Shown here: positions 24,746 to 32,411 of the stretch, piece by piece | How the letters are laid out: every line of letters starts with the position of its first letter | How positions within the stretch are numbered: position 1 is the first letter of the stretch | DNA from: CAVVKW01 sp963749035 | GTDB taxonomy: Bacteria; Verrucomicrobiota; Verrucomicrobiia; Chthoniobacterales; JAATET01 | Assembly: GCA_963749035.1 (NCBI GenBank) | Contig: CAVVKW010000005.1 | Coordinates: 316,520-380,519, forward strand | DNA length: 64,000 nucleotides | Direction: 5' to 3' | Notes under the pieces: model-generated | Seen by the model: only the letters and a program-made list of their open reading frames with translations | What the model was told of the DNA's origin: nothing | Database searches by the model: none | Program-made: the position numbers and the translations under genes

Positions 24746-25399
24746 TCACGCCGACCTCCTCCACGGCCCGACGACGACGCTTTTTCGGACGATGCGGACG
24801 GTCATTCGAGTGACAAGTTCGAGGCGGGGGACGTGCATGGCGTCCAGGCCCCAACGGCTTTCGGCGATCAATCGGAGTCGCGCGCCTTCGACCATGGGGC
24901 GCGGGGTGACGACGACGAAAACGGTCTCGGTGCGCTCGGCGACGCGTTGAAAGCGGTGCCAGGAACTCGCGGGAATCTTGCGGAGTTCGCGCTCGGGCAG
25001 GCCCTGAAGGTCGAGGGCCAGCAGGGGGAGGTTACCGTCCTGCAGAAGGAGGTCCGCAGCTTTGAGGGCAGGGCGTTCCCCGGTGGTCACGACCCAGAGC
25101 AGCCGCTGGAGCAGGCGCGGATCCCAATCGCCGGGCTCGAAGGTGCCGCCGGCGTCGACCAATCCCGACGGACAACCCTCGGCGCGCGCCGCTGCCAGGA
25201 ACGCACCGAGGAAGAGAGACGCGCAACCGGCCGAACCCGAAAATTCACTCACGGCCCCCCGCGGCAACCCGTCGGCCGCTCCGTCCAGCGCGGACAAGCC
25301 GGTGCGGATGCTCCCGGCGTGCGCGACCCGCTGGGTTGGAAAATCCGCCGCCAACTTCGCCCGCAGAGCCTCGAACTGAACGATTTTGTCTTCCGTCAT
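24746..25399 (-). CDS. imuA: ImuA, RecA-like SOS mutasome accessory protein
   Basis: 217 residues with a degenerate RecA/SulA-like core: RIRTGLSALDGAADGLPRGAV (position recalled from RecA's LDxALGxGG), a relaxed P-loop region SEFSGSAGCASLFL lacking the Walker Lys, and the closing segment RLELVTRMTVRIVRKSVVVG typical of ImuA tails. It follows lexA by 33 bp on the same strand. In known systems it interacts with ImuB and RecA and supports DnaE2 mutagenesis. Assignment rests on the fold pattern and context. Confidence 0.8.
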   Translation of the reverse strand: MTEDKIVQFEALRAKLAADFPTQRVAHAGSIRTGLSALDGAADGLPRGAVSEFSGSAGCASLFLGAFLAAARAEGCPSGLVDAGGTFEPGDWDPRLLQRLLWVVTTGERPALKAADLLLQDGNLPLLALDLQGLPERELRKIPASSWHRFQRVAERTETVFVVVTPRPMVEGARLRLIAESRWGLDAMHVPRLELVTRMTVRIVRKSVVVGPWRRSA

Positions 25400-25432
25400 T
25401 GTATCACCAAGTCGTTGTCCGCCCTTGAGGCA

Positions 25433-26089
25433 TCACCAATCACCAGCCCTCGTCTCTTCCACGTCGCGGACGAGTCCGCGGTAAACTCCCGCGATTTTCA
25501 CCTGATCGCCGGGGACGCGCACGTCCACGTAGAAAGGATTGCTGGCTCGGAGAATGACTTCGCCGCGGGCTTCGTCGGAGATCACGTGTTTGAGAGTGGC
25601 TTCGTGGGCGTCCCCGACGAGGACGGCGGCAATTTCCCCCGGATTGACGTCGATGCCGGGGCGGAGGAGGACCTTGTCGCCGTTGAGGATGCCGTCCCCG
25701 ATCATGGAGTCGCCACGGGCGCGGAGGAGAAAATCGCCGGGGCGCACGTTGAGGACCTCGCGTTCCTCGAGGACGACTTCCGGGATGGCCTCTTCGAGTG
25801 GCCCGGCCGGAATGCTGCCCAGCAGCGGAATACCGCCGAGTGCCACGGCGTAGCGCCCCCGGGCGGTGAGTCGAACGACGCGCGAGCGTCCCTTGCTGCC
25901 GCCGCCGCGGACGGTCGCAAAGCCTTCGCGCTCAAGGATGCGGAGGGTGGGTGCGAGGCTGCTCTCGCCCGCCAGCCCGAGCGCCTTGGCGAGGTCCGGG
26001 ACGAAAGGCGGATCGCCGCGTTCCTCGAACGCTCCCACGGTCCGCACGATGCGGGTCTGGGCTTCCGTCAGTGAGTTCGGTTTGGTCAT
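25433..26089 (-). CDS. lexA: LexA-type SOS repressor
   Basis: 218 residues. N-terminal winged helix (LTEAQTRIVRTVGAFEERGD, then a recognition region ESSLAPTLRILEREGF). Self-cleavage site IPAGP between Ala95 and Gly96, nucleophile Ser128 in RGDSMIG, and Lys167 in EATLKHVI, so the latent peptidase is complete. The HTH departs from classical LexA, consistent with an unusual operator. It heads a lexA-imuA pair, and its own start codon lies inside a 24-bp perfect palindrome. Confidence 0.92.
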   Translation of the reverse strand: MTKPNSLTEAQTRIVRTVGAFEERGDPPFVPDLAKALGLAGESSLAPTLRILEREGFATVRGGGSKGRSRVVRLTARGRYAVALGGIPLLGSIPAGPLEEAIPEVVLEEREVLNVRPGDFLLRARGDSMIGDGILNGDKVLLRPGIDVNPGEIAAVLVGDAHEATLKHVISDEARGEVILRASNPFYVDVRVPGDQVKIAGVYRGLVRDVEETRAGDW

Positions 26090-26123
26090 ATCGTGTAATT
26101 ACACGATATGGCGAACGAGGCAA
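26087..26123 (-). promoter_or_regulatory. lexA promoter with perfect 24-bp palindromic operator
   Basis: The palindrome at 26087-26110 has core ATCGTGTAATTACACGAT and is perfect over all 24 bp. On the minus strand it contains the probable -10 TAATTA (26096-26101), with a probable -35 TTGCCT (26118-26123) 16 nt upstream. Its edge includes the lexA ATG (26089-26087). Transcription would start at or next to the ATG, suggesting a leaderless mRNA. The position is what one expects for LexA autorepression. Confidence 0.75.
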
Positions 26124-26147
26124 TCTTCTGGTCGGAAATTGATGGAT

Positions 26148-26333
26148 TTAACTGCCGGACTTGCGCGCTGAAGGACGCTTCGGCGAATCGATAATTAGGG
26201 GCAAACCGAGGCGCTTGTTTTCGGCGGCGACTTTGCGTGCGGCGCGGCGCATGGCGGCTTCCACAAGAGCGAAAAAAGCAGCTCCCTCTGGAGGATCTGT
26301 CTGGCTACGTGCAGATTTGCTGGATGCGCTCAT
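26148..26333 (-). CDS. Small protein following the zeta-like kinase, possible partner
   Basis: 61 residues from ATG 26333 (MSASSKSARSQTDPPEGAAF). The centre is a helix ALVEAAMRRAARKVAAENKR, followed by LGLPLIIDSPKR. It overlaps the 3' end of the zeta-like kinase gene by 29 nt. Short helical proteins with an AENKRxGxPL motif beside zeta-type kinases recur in my experience and may be their antitoxins, but this is inference. Confidence 0.55.
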   Translation of the reverse strand: MSASSKSARSQTDPPEGAAFFALVEAAMRRAARKVAAENKRLGLPLIIDSPKRPSARKSGS

Positions 26334-26883
26334 ATCTTTCGGGATCAAGGAAAGTCTGACTTCCTTCTTCCCATCTTACCGTCAGCCGGGACGGATGCAA
26401 ACTTGCATCATGCAACGTGGCGGAGCTGGCCAGCGGGAGATAGAGGTCAAAGAAATTTGCGAGGCTGGGAATGAATCTGCGGCGGAGGTCAGTGACCGGC
26501 ACATTGTGCCCGCCTTTTTGGACGCGTTCTCGCACTCGGCGGATCGAAAATTGGACGGTGGGTAGAGCGAGATAAGAGATGTGCACTCGGTAGCCGGCGG
26601 CTCGAGCAGTCCGCAGCATCGTCGCGTAGGTGCGGCCACTCAACGTGGATTCGAAGCCGAAACTCCGCTGCGCCTCCACTATTTCCCGCCATCGTGTAAG
26701 TAGCAACCGGGCGGCTCGAACGGAAGCCAGCGGCGGATCGAGGGGGGAAAGTCCGGCGGCAATGGAATCAGCGTTTAGAAACTCTGCGATCGTGGCGGAA
26801 GGAAGGAATTCACGTGCAAAAGTCGTCTTCCCGGCTCCGTTCGGCCCAGCGATGACGTAGATCGCCGGCGGGTTAGCTTTCAT
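26305..26883 (-). CDS. Zeta-toxin-like P-loop kinase
   Basis: 192 residues from ATG 26883 (MKANPPAIYVIAGPNGAGKT). The Walker A AGPNGAGKTTFARE is at residues 12-25. EFLNADSIAAGLSPLDPP and QRSFGFESTLSGRTY match the zeta-toxin/UDP-N-acetylglucosamine kinase-like fold, and an Arg-rich lid (SIRRVRERVQKGGHNVP, then DLRRRF) follows. Chromosomal zeta-like kinases phosphorylate UDP-sugars or other small molecules; the substrate is not evident. The upstream open frame (MVARSPPSF...) lacks similarity. Confidence 0.88.
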   Translation of the reverse strand: MKANPPAIYVIAGPNGAGKTTFAREFLPSATIAEFLNADSIAAGLSPLDPPLASVRAARLLLTRWREIVEAQRSFGFESTLSGRTYATMLRTARAAGYRVHISYLALPTVQFSIRRVRERVQKGGHNVPVTDLRRRFIPSLANFFDLYLPLASSATLHDASLHPSRLTVRWEEGSQTFLDPERYERIQQICT

Positions 26884-26976
26884 AAGTGTAGATAGAGTAG
26901 AATCAAATTTGGAAGAATCGGTCCCTCCCGGGTCTGGCGTTGCGAAGCTTGGAGGGCTACGCGCTACCATGGCTCT

Positions 26977-27792
26977 CTATTCCGCGCAGTGGGGACAGGA
27001 GACGCTGGGGACGTAGCGGGGGTCGGCTTGTTGGGCGAGGGTGACGGGCATTTGGCAGGCGAAGCACAGGGCGGCTCCCGTCTCGCGCAACTCGGCGTCG
27101 ACGGCGACGCGTTTGTCGAAGACGAAGCATTCGCCGTCGTAGTGCGCGTCGCCGCAGTCTTCGAAATACTTGAGGATGCCTCCGTCGAGCTGGAGGACGT
27201 TCTTAAAACCGAGCGTCTCCAAAAACGGGGCGGCTTTTTCGCAGCGGATGCCACCGGTGCAGAACGTGACAACCGGCTGGTCCTTCAGCGATTCCGGGAG
27301 GGTCTTCGCGATTTGGGGAAAATTTCGAAAGTGGTCGAGGTCGAGCGTGCGGGCACCGGCGAAGGTGCCGAGGTCGGTCTCGTAGGTGTTGCGGGTGTCG
27401 AGCAGGGTGACGGGGCGGCCTTCGTCGAGCCAGGTCTTGAGTTCGCTCGGGGCGATGCGGGGAGACGTGTGCGTGGCGGGATCGATGCCGGAAACGCCGA
27501 AGGCGATGATCTCCCGCTTGAGCCGCACGAGCATGCGCGTGAAGGGCTGGTGGTCGCTCTCGCTGAATTTCGGGGTCAGGTCGGCGAGTCCCGGAATGGA
27601 GCGGAGCCGATCGAGGAGGGCGTCAATGGCGGGCCGTTCCCCGGCGACGAAGAGGTTGATGCCCTCGGGACTGAGCAGGATGGTGCCGCGCAGGCTGGCG
27701 GCGTGGCAGTGCTCGAGGAGTTCTTCGCGCAGCGCCGGGAGATCGGTGAGCGTCGCGAATTGGTAGGCCGCGATGTTCGTAAAGGTCTTCAC
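26977..27792 (-). CDS. trhO: tRNA uridine(34) hydroxylase TrhO (rhodanese-domain protein)
   Basis: Oxygen-dependent hydroxylation of U34 in tRNA. 271 residues: an N-terminal acylphosphatase-like domain (SLRGTILLSPEGINLFVAG, then MLVRLKREIIAFG), then a rhodanese domain with catalytic Cys178 in VVTFCTGGIRCEKAAPF. The C-terminal CFACQMPVTLAQQADPRYVP ending in CPHCAE looks like a zinc-binding tail. The start overlaps the PFK stop as ATGA, so it is translated after PFK. Confidence 0.9.
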   Translation of the reverse strand: MKTFTNIAAYQFATLTDLPALREELLEHCHAASLRGTILLSPEGINLFVAGERPAIDALLDRLRSIPGLADLTPKFSESDHQPFTRMLVRLKREIIAFGVSGIDPATHTSPRIAPSELKTWLDEGRPVTLLDTRNTYETDLGTFAGARTLDLDHFRNFPQIAKTLPESLKDQPVVTFCTGGIRCEKAAPFLETLGFKNVLQLDGGILKYFEDCGDAHYDGECFVFDKRVAVDAELRETGAALCFACQMPVTLAQQADPRYVPSVSCPHCAE

Positions 27793-29141
27793 TCGTCTGG
27801 CCGGTCGACGGTCATCCGGCTCGGCTGGCCGGTGCAGGCGATGACGGATTGCCAGAGGTCTCCGTGCGGATCGACGCTGCGGCGTTGGCGGGTGACGAGC
27901 GTGGCGGGCAGGTGGACGTAGTGATACGACCAGCGGCCGACGACGAGGCCGGACTTGCCCGCAAGCCCGGCGTGGACGGCGTTCTGGCCGAGGCGCGAGC
28001 AGTAGAGGGCGTCCTGCGGATCAGCGGGGACGCTCCGGATCAGGTAACTGGGGTCCATGTATTTGAGATTGATCTCGGTTTGGCGCTCTCGGAAGTAGGC
28101 GGTGATCTCGTCGCGCAGGTGGTGGCCAATGTCGCCGAGTCGGATGTTGCCCGAGGGGTCTTCGCCGCCGGTTGCGTCGAGGTGTTCCTGACCGGCTCCT
28201 TCGGCGACGAGCACGACGGCGTGGCCGCGGAGTCGGACCCGGTTGGCGAGGGCTTCGAGGAATCCGCCGGGACCACGGAGGTCGAACGGGATCTCGGGCA
28301 CGAGGACGAAATTCACGTCCGTGCGGGCGAGGGCGGCGTGGGCGGCGATGAAGCCGGATTCGCGGCCCATGAGTTTGACCAACCCGATCCCGTTCGGTGC
28401 GCCCTGGGCCTCGGCGTGGGCGCAGTCGATCGCTTTGACGGCCTGCGAAAACGCCGTTTCGAACCCGAAGCTCTTGTCGAGAAAGACCATGTCGTTGTCG
28501 ATGGTCTTGGGGACGCCCACGACGGCGAGGTTCACACCCCGCTCCCGCGCGGCGTTGTGAATCGCGAGTCCGCCTCGCTGGCTGCCGTCTCCGCCGATGA
28601 CCACGAGGACGCCGACCTCGTGTTTGACGAGCCAATCGACGATGCGGTTTTCGTCCTGCCGACCGCGCGAGGAGGCGAGCACGGTGCCGCCCTGCGAAGC
28701 GATGTCGGCGACGCTGCGCGGGGTGAGCATGAGGGGTTCGTGGCCGTATTCCGGAATGAAGCCCTGGAAGCCGTAGCGGATGCCGTAGATGCGCGGGATG
28801 CCGTAGCGGTAGTGGGCCTCGAGCGTGGTGGCTCGGATGACGTTGTTGAGTCCGGGGCAGAGTCCGCCGCAGGTGACGATGGCGAGATTGGTGAGGCGCG
28901 GATCGAAGAAGATGTTTTCGCGCGGCCCGGCTCGCTCGACGAACGGAACCTGTGCGCCGGTCTCGATGATGCTTCGGAGATGACGTTCGCGGAGTTCGAA
29001 CACGAGTCGGTCGTCCTCGCCGACGAAATGAGCGACGCCCTGCGAGCCACGAGCGAGCGCGTGCAGGGGCGATTCGAGCTCGCAAGGTCCGAGGTCCGGG
29101 ACGACCAGCTCGGTTGCGTCGATATCCAGAATCTTTGGCAT
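27789..29141 (-). CDS. ATP-dependent 6-phosphofructokinase (long, TP0108-type)
   Basis: 450 residues, longer than E. coli PfkA and matching the group with an N-terminal extension. GGLCPGLNNVIRA near residue 92, GGDGSQRGG at 183-191 (Gly after Asp marks ATP rather than pyrophosphate as donor), catalytic PKTIDNDM at 211-218, MGRESGFIAA, and KYMDPSYLIRSVPAD. Converts fructose 6-phosphate to fructose 1,6-bisphosphate. It is the first gene of a pair with trhO and divergent from the AlkB-like gene. Confidence 0.93.
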   Translation of the reverse strand: MPKILDIDATELVVPDLGPCELESPLHALARGSQGVAHFVGEDDRLVFELRERHLRSIIETGAQVPFVERAGPRENIFFDPRLTNLAIVTCGGLCPGLNNVIRATTLEAHYRYGIPRIYGIRYGFQGFIPEYGHEPLMLTPRSVADIASQGGTVLASSRGRQDENRIVDWLVKHEVGVLVVIGGDGSQRGGLAIHNAARERGVNLAVVGVPKTIDNDMVFLDKSFGFETAFSQAVKAIDCAHAEAQGAPNGIGLVKLMGRESGFIAAHAALARTDVNFVLVPEIPFDLRGPGGFLEALANRVRLRGHAVVLVAEGAGQEHLDATGGEDPSGNIRLGDIGHHLRDEITAYFRERQTEINLKYMDPSYLIRSVPADPQDALYCSRLGQNAVHAGLAGKSGLVVGRWSYHYVHLPATLVTRQRRSVDPHGDLWQSVIACTGQPSRMTVDRPDE

Positions 29142-29224
29142 GCGTGGGGTGGTAGCGGAATCCGCGCCAGCCGTCAGGTCTTCAATTGCTTCAATTCAGA
29201 TCCCGGGTCGGCGATGGTGGGGGA

Positions 29225-29806
29225 ATGTTGACCAACCTGCTTCCGCGAGACGGCGAGGCTTTTTACCACGGGCCGGTTTTTTCGTCAGGCGAAGCGGCGG
29301 CGTATTTCGACGGGCTGCGTCAGACGATTCCGTGGGCGAGTGATGAGATCGTGATGTTCGGGAAGCGGGTCGTGACCTCGCGGAAGGTCGCTTGGTTCGG
29401 AGACCCGGACTGCGACTACGCGTATTCGGGAACGAAAAAGACAGCCCTGCCTTGGACCTCCGAGTTGCTCGAACTCAAAACGGTTGCTGAAGAGAAAGCG
29501 GGAGCGGTATTCAATTCGTGCCTATTGAATTTGTATCATGACGGGGGAGAAGGGATGGGGTGGCACAGCGACAACGAGCGGTCGCTCGGGGAGGACCCAG
29601 TGATCGCGTCCCTGAGCTTTGGCGCGGAACGGCGGTTTCTTTTTCGGAACAAGGAGGACGGTGAGAAGGTCGAGCTGACGCTCAAGGACGGAAGTCTGCT
29701 CGTGATGGGAGCCGGGACGCAGAGTGCGTGGCAGCACAGTCTGCCGAAGGCGAAGCGGGTGATCGATCCGCGGATCAACCTGACGTTCCGCCGGATCGTG
29801 CGGTAG
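29225..29806 (+). CDS. alkB: AlkB-like Fe(II)/2-oxoglutarate dioxygenase
   Basis: Repairs N-alkylated bases by oxidative demethylation. 193 residues starting MLTNLLPRDGEAFYHGPVFS. The iron triad is His114 and Asp116 (GMGWHSDNE) and His171 (AWQHSLPK), and the 2OG-binding Arg lies in RINLTFRRI. YAYSGTKKTALPW is the nucleotide-recognition segment of the AlkB/ALKBH2-3 subgroup. ATG 29225 is preferred over the upstream in-frame start. No adaptation-response operator is visible. Confidence 0.9.
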   Translation: MLTNLLPRDGEAFYHGPVFSSGEAAAYFDGLRQTIPWASDEIVMFGKRVVTSRKVAWFGDPDCDYAYSGTKKTALPWTSELLELKTVAEEKAGAVFNSCLLNLYHDGGEGMGWHSDNERSLGEDPVIASLSFGAERRFLFRNKEDGEKVELTLKDGSLLVMGAGTQSAWQHSLPKAKRVIDPRINLTFRRIVR

Positions 29807-29817
29807 CGAGCCAGGCT

Positions 29818-30234
29818 TTAAGGGATCACGCGCCAGATCGCGAAAACGATCGAAAGCAAAATCAGGCAGAGAACGAGAAACTGGACTCGGGCGAGATTGC
29901 GTTCGGAGCGCCGGGCACGACGTCGGAGGGGGACTTCGCGATTGTCCGCGTATTTGCTGCGCAGCCCGGGGCGGGGCATCGTGCCGGCGGAAGCGACGTC
30001 GAGCCGGATGGGTTCACGTTGCTTCTTTTTCTGGGCGGCTTTGCGGGCCGGTGCTTGCTGGATCAGACGTTGGAGCTTCTCTTGTTTGCGCTTGAGCTCT
30101 TCCTGCGCATCGAGGAGGCGGCGGTGCTCCGCAGACATGGAATCTTCGTCCTTCGGGGCGGCAGCTTTCCGGCGGGCGGGTGCCTTTTTCTTGGGGGGGA
30201 GGCGGGCCGTGCGGCGTTTGGGCTCGGGAGGCAT
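29818..30234 (-). CDS. Basic tail-anchored hypothetical protein
   Basis: 138 residues. The N-terminal half is very basic (PKRRTARLPPKKKAPARRKA), then a helical stretch HRRLLDAQEELKRKQEKLQR, and a single C-terminal TM helix (VQFLVLCLILLSIVFAIW) followed by RVIP. The topology is tail-anchored with a cytosolic positively charged domain. The start lies 1 nt after the stop of the acidic partner gene, so the two are certainly co-transcribed. No recognised family. Confidence 0.7.
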   Translation of the reverse strand: MPPEPKRRTARLPPKKKAPARRKAAAPKDEDSMSAEHRRLLDAQEELKRKQEKLQRLIQQAPARKAAQKKKQREPIRLDVASAGTMPRPGLRSKYADNREVPLRRRARRSERNLARVQFLVLCLILLSIVFAIWRVIP

Positions 30235-30235
30235 G

Positions 30236-30859
30236 CTAGCTCGCCCCTCCACTGACTGTCATCCAAACAACGAGCACGATCAGGATGATGAGCACCATCA
30301 CGGGCAAGGTGAAGGCGAAACCAGCCGTGAGCCAATACGAGAATCCTTTTTCGACGCCGGCGTAGTCGTCGTAGTAGTCGCTGCCGCCCGCGGAGTGACC
30401 GTCGTCGCCGATGTCCGGTGCGACCTTGGCGTTGAGCTTGAGATGTTCGGCGCGGGCGTCGTCGACGGCACTGAGCGATTTGCTGAGTTCCTTGGGAAGC
30501 TCGGGCCCGGTCCACATCCGAGGATTGATGTCCTCGAGGGTGCGTAGATGAGTGAGGAACGAGCCGTGAATGCTGTGGAGCTGCTCGAGACGTTTCTGCG
30601 ATTCTTCGGATTCGCGCTGAACGATCACGAGGGAGCGAGTGAGTTTGTCGACCATCTCGGCCCGACCGGCTTCGAGTTCGTCCTGACGGCGCCCCATTTC
30701 TTCGAGGCGAGCCTTGTCTTTTTCGATCTGCTCGGCGCGGCGCTTGAGCTCGCCGAGCTCCGCCTGGGCTTTCTGGACCTGAGACTCCAGCTCCTCCGAT
30801 GACTCATCGTCATCGAAGTCCAAATCATCTTCATCTTCGTCTCGACGGCTACTTGGCAT
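30236..30859 (-). CDS. Acidic coiled-coil tail-anchored hypothetical protein
   Basis: 207 residues. A strongly acidic head (RRDEDEDDLDFDDDESSEE), a long predicted coiled coil from about residue 25 to 100 (ELESQVQKAQAELGELKRRA and onward), a linker with DYYDDYAGVEKG, and a C-terminal TM helix (LPVMVLIILIVLVVWMTV). Gene order and opposite charge to the following basic tail-anchored protein suggest a partner pair at the membrane. Not assignable to a family by eye. Confidence 0.72.
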   Translation of the reverse strand: MPSSRRDEDEDDLDFDDDESSEELESQVQKAQAELGELKRRAEQIEKDKARLEEMGRRQDELEAGRAEMVDKLTRSLVIVQRESEESQKRLEQLHSIHGSFLTHLRTLEDINPRMWTGPELPKELSKSLSAVDDARAEHLKLNAKVAPDIGDDGHSAGGSDYYDDYAGVEKGFSYWLTAGFAFTLPVMVLIILIVLVVWMTVSGGAS

Positions 30860-30980
30860 GCTTAAAATCCCTGGGTCGCGACGTTAGGGAGGCCCACCGA
30901 AAATTCCAGCGAAAACCATGACTTGGGATGGGGTTTTGCGGATTCGGAGTCGTGGTGGGCATGTCCGCGGCTGAATCGCG

Positions 30981-32312
30981 TCAGGTGGCAGAAGTGGGTG
31001 TCTCAGTTCGGCGTTGGCGAAATAAAATCCGCGCGAAGACCACAACCAGCAGTAGCCCGGCGATGAGGATGCCGATGAGAATCGCAACCCGTAGGAAAAT
31101 GGCGTTCATTACTCGTTCGGCTCGGGTGTCGAGGACGAGGGTGAGTTCGGCGACGCGGGCCTCCCATTGGCCGGGCTGGGTCTCGGCGAGAAGCTGGTTC
31201 AGGCCGAGGACGATCTCGTTGAGTTGATTGATCGACGTCGTGGTCCCCGCAAGGGTCGCGACGTAGTCGTCGGGGCCGAAGGGGAGGGCCGCGATTTGCT
31301 CGGCCAGGACCTCCACCGACGCGGCGGTGCCTTGGACGGATTGGCTGATGCGCTCGGCGCTTTCGAGCGAGCGGGTGACTTCGGCGAGCGAGCCTTGGAT
31401 TTCGGGAAACATCCGGGTGACGTTGGGCTCGTAAGCAGCGTAGAGGTCGGCGATCTGGGCCGGAAGGGTGTTGGCGAGATCGAGCCATTGGTCGAAATCG
31501 GGGTTGAGGGTGGCGATCGGGAAGCGCTGGGCGACGTGATCGACGGTCAGATCGGCCTGGCGTTCCAGAATGAGCGGCAGGCGCTCGAGGTAGAACAGCA
31601 TGCGTTCGCCGGTGAGTAGCGATTGATCGACGTTGCCAAGGAGTCGGCGGACGTGGGCCATCAGGCCCGTGGCCGAAGATGCCGCCTCGAACTGACTGAG
31701 GACAACGCCGTCGAGGGTGCGCAGTCGGGCGGTGGCGACGTCGCGGGGGTTTGCGGTCAGCTTCCACTGGGCGATGAGCGCGCGGAGGTCGGCGGTCTGC
31801 TCCGGGGTCAGGATCGAGTCGACTTCGCTCCAGATCTGCCGCTCGGCTTCCGCGTAAACCGATTGCAGTCCGACGGCGTGCTCGCCGAGTGCTTCGGGTA
31901 TCCAGTAGCGGTCGGCGGCCCAGCGACCGGCGGAGACGAAAACGGCCATGTCGAGAAGGCCGGCCCGGGGGTCGCGGGAGGCGGCGATCATCATGGACGA
32001 GGTGACGAGGCTGAGCTGCAGCCGCTGCGCCAGCACTTGTCGGTCGACGTCGGATTCGGCTACAACGTAGTCCGTGAAAACTTGATCGAGTTCGACGGTG
32101 AGCTGGTCGGAGAAATCCATGACCATGAGCTGGAGCTTGGCGGAAAGGCGGCCTGAGCGGGAGTCGGGCTCGACGCCAGGAATCGTGATGCCGGTGCTCG
32201 GAGCGGAGGATTCTTCGATGAGTGGCTGCCCGGAATTCAGGGCGCACGCGCTCGTCGTCAGTCCGACCGCAAGGACTAGAGTGACGTATCTCCAGCCTCC
32301 GATCTCACTCAT
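30981..32312 (-). CDS. Putative lipoprotein with helical periplasmic domain and C-terminal TM
   Basis: 443 residues. The N-terminal hydrophobic segment LVLAVGLTTSACALNSG resembles a lipoprotein signal, though Thr replaces the usual Leu three residues before the Cys. The body is mostly amphipathic helices (RQVLAQRLQLSLVTSSMMIA; AEVTRSLESAERISQSVQGT) and a C-terminal TM helix (LRVAILIGILIAGLLLVVVF) ends in a basic cytosolic tail. The pattern recalls chemoreceptor-like or prohibitin-like helical proteins, but no domain is recognised. Monocistronic by spacing. Confidence 0.75.
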   Translation of the reverse strand: MSEIGGWRYVTLVLAVGLTTSACALNSGQPLIEESSAPSTGITIPGVEPDSRSGRLSAKLQLMVMDFSDQLTVELDQVFTDYVVAESDVDRQVLAQRLQLSLVTSSMMIAASRDPRAGLLDMAVFVSAGRWAADRYWIPEALGEHAVGLQSVYAEAERQIWSEVDSILTPEQTADLRALIAQWKLTANPRDVATARLRTLDGVVLSQFEAASSATGLMAHVRRLLGNVDQSLLTGERMLFYLERLPLILERQADLTVDHVAQRFPIATLNPDFDQWLDLANTLPAQIADLYAAYEPNVTRMFPEIQGSLAEVTRSLESAERISQSVQGTAASVEVLAEQIAALPFGPDDYVATLAGTTTSINQLNEIVLGLNQLLAETQPGQWEARVAELTLVLDTRAERVMNAIFLRVAILIGILIAGLLLVVVFARILFRQRRTETPTSAT

Positions 32313-32411
32313 TCCCTCGCATCAACAATTGCCGGACTTGCCGTGTCAAGTTGCGTCCGCGGCGAAGGATCGCGCGACCGTTGTGGGCGCGGGAAGGCGG
32401 AGGGTCTGGAA

